DNA of 64,000 nucleotides from Mya arenaria (lineage: Eukaryota; Mollusca; Bivalvia; Myida; Myidae), in the NCBI RefSeq assembly GCF_026914265.1, contig NC_069138.1, forward strand, positions 34,154,598 through 34,218,597, written 5' to 3'. Numbering within the stretch: the stretch's first letter is position 1; each line of letters starts with the position of its first letter. Below the pieces are notes generated by a model, which did not search any database, had not been told where the DNA came from, and worked only from the letters and a program-made list of their open reading frames with translations. The position numbers and the translations under genes are program-made. Shown piece by piece: positions 56,585-64,000 of the stretch.

Positions 56585-56758
56585 CAGTATTATCCCGTTG
56601 GCTCGTACTTCCAGAGACCGGTGAAAATACCTCGAGCCTCGGGAAATTCGAGCTGAGCGGAAATGCCTACATTCAGTAAAAAGAAATTGTCCTTTAAATA
56701 CAGTTCGAGCCTACGAGGAAATCGAGCCAAGCGAGTTCGAGCCGACGTGCTTCGACTG
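56585..56758. mobile_element. CAGTCGAA-family MITE
   Basis: 174 bp, from CAGTATTATCCCGTTGGC to GTGCTTCGACTG, TA-type right flank. Confidence 0.82.
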
Positions 56759-57144
56759 TACTAAATTTGTATCAGGTGCAAGTGAGCATTAGGAAAACAT
56801 TTATAAAAAATAATGGCTACAAATGTATGTTTATTAGAGAGTTAAATGATTTGAATTGTACATAAAATTTATAATTTAGTGAACAATCTGTCTCTCTCTG
56901 TTTGTCTTTTTGTTATTTCGTGCCCCTTAAAACGTTTAAATACGATAGGGATAGCGTGGGTTTTTAACTCGCGATTTGTCTATTTGCTCAGATGTATCTT
57001 AATGTTTTGTCTTAGATTGATACAGGGGTTCAAAATGATTGATGAAGAGTATGCAGGATTAAGTCGTCTTTAAACAAATTGTTCTGTTGTTTAAAATTTA
57101 AATGTTTGAACAAATATGTTTGTATGAAGGAATTAACAAATACT

Positions 57145-57317
57145 TTCGAATCTCAATGGTTCGAACTACAAGGGACCAGCGAAAGTACCTCGAGTCTCGA
57201 AAAAAAACGAGCTAAGCGGGAATGCTTACCTTTAGTATAAAGAAATCGGTATTTTACATCCAGCTCAAGCCAACGAAGAATCGAGCCAAGCGAGTTCGAG
57301 TCAACGCGGCTCGACTG
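57145..57317. mobile_element. CAGTCGAA-family MITE, worn left end
   Basis: Keeps the family interior (GGGACCAGCGAAAGTACCTC, CGAGCCAAGCGAGTTCGAG) and right end CGGCTCGACTG. It lies at the right border of the array. Confidence 0.75.
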
Positions 57318-57599
57318 TTGTAAGATAGTCTTAACTAAAGTCTGAATTGAATGTTATTGATAAAACTAATTTAGAAGTTATATACTGCATATACTACAAT
57401 GCGTTGTAGCATCACCTTTACAGAAGATGTGGGATACCCAGCTACAATGAATAGTTCTCGCCGCGTGCCTTTCGGACGAGTATTATTGACTCGAAACCCT
57501 CAACTTAGTCTTTGTCATTCAATGCTTATTAATGTCTTCAAAGAACATTTCTGTATAGCTTTAAGCAGTAAGTTGGGAACGATGTTATAGAATAATGGG

Positions 57600-58150
57600 A
57601 TAAAGAAACCTTTCAGATTAATGTTGACTTCCTACAGCTCAAACTTAAGCCATAAGCCAGCATGTATTGAAAAGATTTAACGTATCAATATGGGTATTCC
57701 AATCTTCATTAAGCATCGATCAGCTGTATAACTATTGTACCCACAGGGCTAATCTTAAGTATATCGTGCGTTTCAATTAATAGGCCTCGTTATGCAGTAT
57801 ACAGATCATAAACAATAGTAGAATATGCTCTGTAGTTAATTTTTTCAATGGGCTCAGCCCAAAATGTATAGATGGTAGATACCCGGTATTTAAGTCGCCT
57901 TATCTTTTGGAAGCAGATAATTAGACGATACGGGTTCTATTTAAACCCATTTGTGTACATTACTTCCAATTTAAATAAACAGTATTTAAAACCTGTGATT
58001 GAGTTATTTTTCAATATAATAACGCGTAAAGAAATTACTTTAAAAAGCATTTCTTTGCAGTCGTATAAATATTTGTCGAGTGTGACACTATGTCAGTGCT
58101 TTAGAAGAAAGTGATTACATAGATGAGCGTCAATAATGGGATTTAAATAA
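57600..58150. other. Intergenic, no gene seen
   Basis: AT-rich, no array blocks and no convincing exon. Confidence 0.5.
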
Positions 58151-58159
58151 CAAAAAATG

Positions 58160-58690
58160 AAACACTTGTAAATGCGAATACTGATTTGTTTCATGAAGAA
58201 CATTTATCACTTGGAGAGTAATCTTTAAAAGTTACAGTAGTATACATAGGATGTGTTAATATTTCTTAAGAACGCCAGGTGATATGTTGACTAATATACA
58301 GACTTGTATACATTGCAAATACAGATTCGTTTCAAGAAAAAATATTTAACAGTTGGAGGGTAATCTTTAAAAGATAGAGTAGTATACAAGAGGTGATATG
58401 TTGACTAATATACATAGCGAATGCTGATTCGTTTTTCAAGAAGAACATTTATTATTTGGAGACTAATCTTTAAAAGATACAGTAGTAAACATTAGTTGTG
58501 ATAATAATTCTTAAGAACGGCGAGGATTGATATTTTGACGAATATACATAGCGAATACTGATTCGTTTTCAACAAGAACATTTATCACTTGGAGAGTAAT
58601 CTTTAAAAGAATCAGTAGTATACATGCATATTTGTTGTGATAATAATTCTTAAGGTCATCAAGGGGGAATATTTTGACTCATGTACTGAG
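58160..58690. repeat. ~135-bp tandem repeat, 4 diverged copies
   Basis: Copies share TACTGATTCGTTTCAAGAAG, TTGGAGAGTAATCTTTAAAA and GTAGTATACAT; they differ by small indels. Confidence 0.85.
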
Positions 58691-58699
58691 CACCTGAAT

Positions 58700-59510
58700 A
58701 TACATAACCAACGAGGACATTATATATCAATATCAACATGGAGAGGTAAGATATTTAGCATTTTACGAGAGAAGTAATTCAATGGGAAAATAATTATCGA
58801 ATATGATCAAAATAGCTAAGGGTGTTAAATGATTAAAACATTCTAACTGATATTACTTCCATTTCAATATATGTTCAACGAAACTTATCATATTTATAAT
58901 CAAAATGATATCGTTACACGCGACAAGCGAATTATAGCAAAAAAAATGTTTTTCAATATCTAGTTGATACAAATTATTGTCATTTTCGTATGTCATCTTC
59001 GACTGAAAGGTTTAAGGAAGTATCGGTGCCCTCCAACGCAGGAGTGCAATAATCCAATGTTTTATATGACTAATCAACCAATCCAACTCTTTGACAGAAC
59101 GAAAAAATGGTACCAATATTACAAATAAAAATATGTAAAACGATCGACAGACAATGCAAATTGATTGATTCATTAATTTACTAATTCATGTATCTATTAA
59201 TCATCGATCGATTGAATGATTTCATCAAAGTTTATCAAAGCGTTGTATTGTGCTTTGTATATATTTGGTTATTAAAGTCGCTGTATAATGTATACATTTA
59301 ACATAGGCCAAACTTTGATATTGATGTAAAAAATTAGCTTAATTAAGGTATCATATTCAATAGTACATCGTTGATGCCTCGGGACGAATTCATTAACCAA
59401 CTTTTTGTTGTTGTTGTTGTTGTTGTTGTTGTTTTTGTGGAGTTTATAAAGGTCTGCCAGCGCCCTGTAATGGCTACATTATGGCATGACGCCGTTGTAT
59501 ACCTAAGGCT
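58700..59510. other. Intergenic with (GTT)n tract
   Basis: No gene seen. A (GTT)n run lies at about 59406-59432. Confidence 0.55.
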
Positions 59511-59517
59511 GACTTAA

Positions 59518-59950
59518 AGGTACTCTTTCATGTTTTTGGTCCCAAAATATTATTTTTTAGGTAATGCAACTGAAAACACTAATATTTTAAATATTTTACT
59601 CTTTGATACCGAAAAGAGTAAAAAAAAATCAATTTAAGTATAAAAAATGGTATTAGTGGGGAGCGAACCCAAGCCGGTAAAATCAAGGAAAAAAAGAAAA
59701 ATGACTTCAAAACCGCTCGCCCACAAGGACTCTTACACAATTTTTGGGGTAATTTAATCTTTGAGCCTTTTGGAAAAAACGTTACTATTCACGTTATTCA
59801 AAGTCGTGAACTTCAAAGACAATGTGTGAGCATATATCAACATTTGTTGATGGTTTCAAGCCGTCAGTTCCTTAGTTTTAACAATCCTAATGGTATGCCA
59901 CACTTTACTTTTCATAAAAAATGCATTAAACAAAACACGCGCAAGTCCCT
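59518..59950. mobile_element. TTAA-flanked MITE with tRNA-like core, second copy
   Basis: 433 bp, TTAA at 59514-59517 and 59951-59954; same core as 10332-10766, with minus-strand A-box-like GTGGGCGAGCGGTTTTG and B-box-like GGGTTCGCTCC. Confidence 0.72.
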
Positions 59951-59954
59951 TTAA

Positions 59955-61110
59955 ACAAAAATTAACAAACTTAATGGTAATAATGGTATCTGTGTGTTTT
60001 AACTGGACTGTTATAATAACTGTTCAGTAGATTGAATGGAATCGCTGAGGAATTTTAAGGATAAGGATAATAATATTAACACTGAAGGCTGATTATCCCA
60101 TGATTTTGATATCAGATAAAAGCGTTAGATGTGTCGAAAGATTATATGTAAAAAATAAACTGAATATAAGCCTGGAGTAGGGTTAATGGTCTCAGATATA
60201 AGCTTCTTTGGCCTGAACAGATTGCGAAATATTACATGTTACGTCCGATTTCAGTTCAAATAAAGAACAAAAATATATCATTCGAAAACTGTAAAATATA
60301 CTGTGGTGGTATTCAATATTCAACGCAAGTCAACCTTAAAGTCATCACTGACTTCATTCACTCTATAGGCTAGTTATTTATAACCAGTAATCCGATTAGC
60401 TATCTATCTAAGACCAGAATTGAATACAAGCCCTGATTTACGGTCAAATAATTACATTTTAAATTTATATGATTATATTTTAACAGTCAGCAAACCTATA
60501 CCTTATCAACTGATACAAAAAAAGTAAAAAGTATAAGGGGTCACCAAGCAAATCAAAATCTAACATTATTGCCATTGAGTAGATAAAATAAATAGCTTAT
60601 CTGTACATTAGCTACCTTAAAACACATAATCCGTAATCCCCAGTCGGATAAAGGTTACGATTCTGATCATGGACGTGAATGCACTTTCTCCTGCGTTTGA
60701 TGAAGACACTTGTGTCAATATTGATACAGTTAAGCCACAGCAATTTATTACGTTATGTCGATAGACACTCAAAAGAACGTTTTACGAGTTGCATAGATTT
60801 GTTAAGATGCTTTAAAAAGCTACTGACGAAAGGGTTAATGCACTTATGCGTTCCTTAGGTATACAGCAGGTGAGGTGTTTAGATTTACGACTGCTTGTTT
60901 TGTACGACTGCCATATGTTTAACTTGGTTTTAGTTGTTTACACACATATTTTTACCGACAAGATTAAATGAGATTATCGTTTGATAATGTTAATGACCAT
61001 AAATGACGTCAAAAGCGGAGGTGTATATCCAAGACGAAGGCGTTAGTACCAGTGTTTAAAGCAAAAACATCGGTCTCTTTATGGAAATCAAGTGTACAAT
61101 TTTGCACTGT
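59955..61110. other. Intergenic, no gene seen
   Basis: AT-rich DNA without recognised repeats or exons. Confidence 0.5.
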
Positions 61111-61114
61111 TTAA

Positions 61115-61573
61115 AGGGACTAGACACCAGATGACACTATTGCAAGAGAAAAAGAAAAATGTAAAAAAAAACTTGTGAAATTGATATCGTTGTGTACAAC
61201 GCATTGAATCTTATGTACTGATGTATCACATCGCTTACAAAAAATGCATCTTTCGCAGTTTTTGCGTGTTTTTTTTCTATTCGAAATTTACTGGGTATGA
61301 TTACAATGTTAATCCCAGTTAATTAAAAAAAATAGCGTCGGAATTTGAATCTGTACTAAACACGTGACTTTCACGTGCTACATATCCACACTTTAAACTG
61401 GAAAACCAGTATGCGCTATTTTTAACTGGTAAACTCAACGAATAATTATAATTATTTTAAACATGTAGAATGATGTATTATCGGCCTCATCCTAACTCGT
61501 TTCGACAATTCTAGGCTTGTCCTGTGGAAATAATGTATTTACCGATTTTGGCACCATGTGGTGTCTGGTCCCT
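61115..61573. mobile_element. TTAA-flanked MITE, AGGGACTAGACACCA ends
   Basis: 459 bp, inverted ends AGGGACTAGACACCAGATG...TGGTGTCTGGTCCCT, TTAA at 61111-61114 and 61574-61577. Confidence 0.88.
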
Positions 61574-61579
61574 TTAAAG

Positions 61580-63100
61580 TCACAAGGTTAAGACCTTACA
61601 GGTATTCAATGTAAACAAGCCATACAATTATACATTATATATACAATGGAGTTTTTAAAAATCGCATGCAGAATAAAGACTACAGAAGCCCGTGTTAGCT
61701 CGCCCTAGTTCATAATAATGGAAGAAATCTGTGTTTTTTTCACGTTTTAATCCATTCACTTTAAACATCGCTTTGAAGTGGGATAATGGTTTCAAATAAT
61801 CCAAATTAGAACATCGATACGCAAAGTATCATAAGAGACGAATTCAATATAATTAAAATGGAAAAAAAAGAAAGTGAAGGCAATATATAGTTTTTTATCT
61901 GCATGTATTAAATCACAGAACAAATGGTTAATGGTTTTGTGGCGTTTTCTCGTCAATGGTTCCTATAGTACCAAAGTCAACTTAACCTGAACAGAGATAA
62001 ATCAAGTTATCAATTTAAAGGGTCGTCAATCGATAACCTTTCCCAACGCGCGATTAATTTACATAGGAAAGTAATTAGCATCCACTTATATCTATTATTA
62101 CAGGTTTAACCATTTCACTTAATAGTCCAGAAAAATGCAGTAAATCAAATGACATGAATACAACTCTGGATGGTTATAGAATTTGTTATATAGATCGCTA
62201 CCCGTCTCCCTAATAATAATTTAACAGCAGGAATCAGTTTACATGTTATTGACATTTTGTATTTACTTTCTCTTCTTGTTTAGAATTTATAGAATTTCGC
62301 ATTGATTAATTGTCGGAGTTACATGGTGAAATTGCATTTGAATATTCTATTATAATAATTCGTTTTGTTAGCGTCTCCTTTAGTATAAACTAAATAAAGT
62401 GTAATATTCAATCATGTTCCTATCTGAATGTTCTTATAGGCATTTAAGTTATTCCAAAGTCGTGCCTTATGGATTAATTGCAATTTAAACAAATACGTAC
62501 ATATCTTTAAGCCTGCTTGGTATTATTCTTAAAAGACTATTAAGGTAAGCAGTGTGCTCTAACATCGACATTTCTATGTAATTCATTATTTTCTGATTGT
62601 GTCAATAGAATAGATCCTATACAGGTTTCACCTCATTTCATATCGTTAGAAAATGCTATTAATCGCATCATTTCTAATTTGCTTTCATTTATTTTATTTT
62701 TATTTGCCAATTAATTGAAACGATATTAAATTTACTTATGACATGAAAAAAACTTTTAGATAATGCGTCAGATGCGTCAATAGATAGATCGAAATCAAAC
62801 AACTAAAAACCGTAACTGCCCTTGTTGTCATGGTTTCGTTGTCCGTCAAATGTGGTACTAAAATTAATGTCAGCCTCAATTAGAAACACAATTAGTGTAT
62901 ACACTTTATGCAAACATATTAAAGACTTTTTTTAATTAGTAAACGCCTTGAACAACGTTATAAATAAAATCTCAGTATTCAAAAAAAATACTCCCGGGTT
63001 CAAACGAAAAACAAGACCGTTTAATTAATAGCGTACGTTATACAGTATGGTAATTGATTCTTGACATATCTTAACAACATCTGCGTGATTCTTTGTGACC
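61580..63100. other. Intergenic, no gene seen
   Basis: AT-rich DNA without convincing coding or repeat structure. Confidence 0.5.
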
Positions 63101-63102
63101 AT

Positions 63103-63347
63103 TGTCCCAATTTCTAGACATTTCCGCTAAACTGGCTTCAATAGCTTATTTCAATTAGCTAAATTAATACTTAAATTGACTTTTGATAATGAAAAATTGT
63201 TAATAGTGATTATGATAAAGATAATTCCTATCTGAAGTATAACAACTCACGTAGAAGTAAACAATACGCAGATTATTAAACAAATATATACTGAGCTTAT
63301 CTTAATCCTGTAAAAGGGGATTTTAGAAGTTTCGAGAAATTGGGGCC
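63103..63347. mobile_element. MITE with CCCAATTTCT ends, second copy
   Basis: Related to 38318-38568: left end TGTCCCAATTTCTAGACAT, right end TTTCGAGAAATTGGGGCC. More diverged than the first copy. Confidence 0.75.
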
Positions 63348-63617
63348 AGGGATCGGGAAGAGCCACGACGTTTTTGAACTGTTTACAACAAGTGCGGTGC
63401 TGCTACGATTTAATACGATCTTTTCAAACCGTAACACAATCTTTCTGTAGTCGAAACTTAATGGGGTATAGTCTACCAAGTGTCGGACTGCCCTTTCGTG
63501 GGCACTCGTTATTGGTCGTGACTTTAGTTTTATGACAATCCAGTTCGACTTGACAGGACTATTCTACGATTAAACACGATTTACTACGCAAATAAGGAAC
63601 CTTCATTAGTCGTAAAA

Positions 63618-64000
63618 ATATCGCTTTTATTCGTATTCCTGTCGTACGGTTATCGCCAGTATTCGTATTCCTGTCGTACAGTTATCGCCAGTATTCCTAT
63701 TTCCGTCATTCGGTTATCACCAGTATTCGTATTTCCGTCGTACGGTTATCGCTTTTATTCGTATTACCGTCTTACGGTTATCGCTTTTATTTGTATTTCT
63801 GTCGTACGGTTATCGCTTTTATTCGTATTACCGTCTTACGGTTATCGCTTTTATTCGTATTTCCGTCGTACGGTTATTGCTTTTATTCGTATTTCTGTCG
63901 TACGGTTATCGCTTTTAATCGTATTTCCGTCGTACGGTTATTGCTTTTATTCGTATTTCTGTCGTACGGTTATCGCTTTTATTCGTATTACCGTCGTACG
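63618..64000. repeat. 32-bp satellite running off the window
   Basis: About 12 units of TATTCGTATTTCCGTCGTAC + GGTTATCGCTTT, with alternating T/C and CC/TA variants at the TTTCCG position. The array continues past the last base. Confidence 0.9.

Larger units (their letters stand above)
31950..57340. repeat. ~25-kb tandem array of tRNA-His repeat units
   Basis: Related units of roughly 0.7-1.5 kb, each with a tRNA-His gene or remnant followed (towards higher coordinates) by conserved non-coding blocks: CTCGCTGAACTGAT, CATTGTGGTCACGAATTAGAG, GTGAGCATTAAGAAA, CTGTCTCGCTCTGTTTGCCT, AATACGGTTTATACACC, TTTGTCTTGAGATTGATACA. Left end: three higher-order units of about 1.43 kb (starting near 31965, 33390, 35725). 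Right end: 51270-52560 is nearly repeated at 55370-56580. Units from about 42 to 50 kb are older and more diverged. No protein gene was found inside. Confidence 0.92.

Overview
The window looks like nuclear DNA of a mollusc, most likely a bivalve. It is AT-rich and intron-rich, holds eukaryotic tRNA-His genes without an encoded CCA, animal-type secreted astacin/MAM and death-domain proteins, many short non-autonomous DNA transposons (several of kinds I associate with bivalve genomes), and long microsatellites. The organism is an inference; no virus-like or LTR element was recognised.

Left part (1-10 kb): a possible coding exon beside a short inverted-repeat transposon (718-1316); two tandem, apparently single-coding-exon genes on the minus strand (3435-4751 and 5007-6194) for secreted astacin-like + MAM proteins that have both lost every zinc-ligand histidine and the catalytic glutamate; then a 17-bp minisatellite (about 7.27-8.94 kb) interrupted by a short TA-flanked transposon.

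Centre (10.0-30.6 kb): one large minus-strand gene, pieced together here from 17 coding exons whose splice phases all agree (5871 nt, 1956 aa). It has a 7-codon first exon, one giant 3.4-kb exon for a Ser/Asp/Glu-rich probably disordered region, then ZU5/UPA-like segments and two C-terminal death domains. It is probably an adaptor or scaffold protein. Its introns hold a tRNA-His gene in antisense, a 1.8-kb VNTR, (ATC)n, (TAG)n and (TA)n tracts, foldback elements and MITEs. A possible divergent spliced transcript starts on the other side of its promoter.

Right-centre (about 31.95-57.34 kb): a 25-kb tandem array of repeat units each carrying a tRNA-His(GTG) gene, mostly on the minus strand. I find 9 copies here identical over 72 nt (a tenth identical one lies in the intron at 16439), two with a single T-stem change, and about eleven damaged ones. 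The array shows higher-order duplication (1.43-kb units at its left end, a roughly 1.2-kb duplicated block at its right end), an inverted segment, a LINE relic, and many small transposon insertions.

Right end (57.4-64 kb): gene-poor DNA with a ~135-bp tandem repeat, TTAA-flanked MITEs, and a 32-bp satellite that runs off the end of the window.
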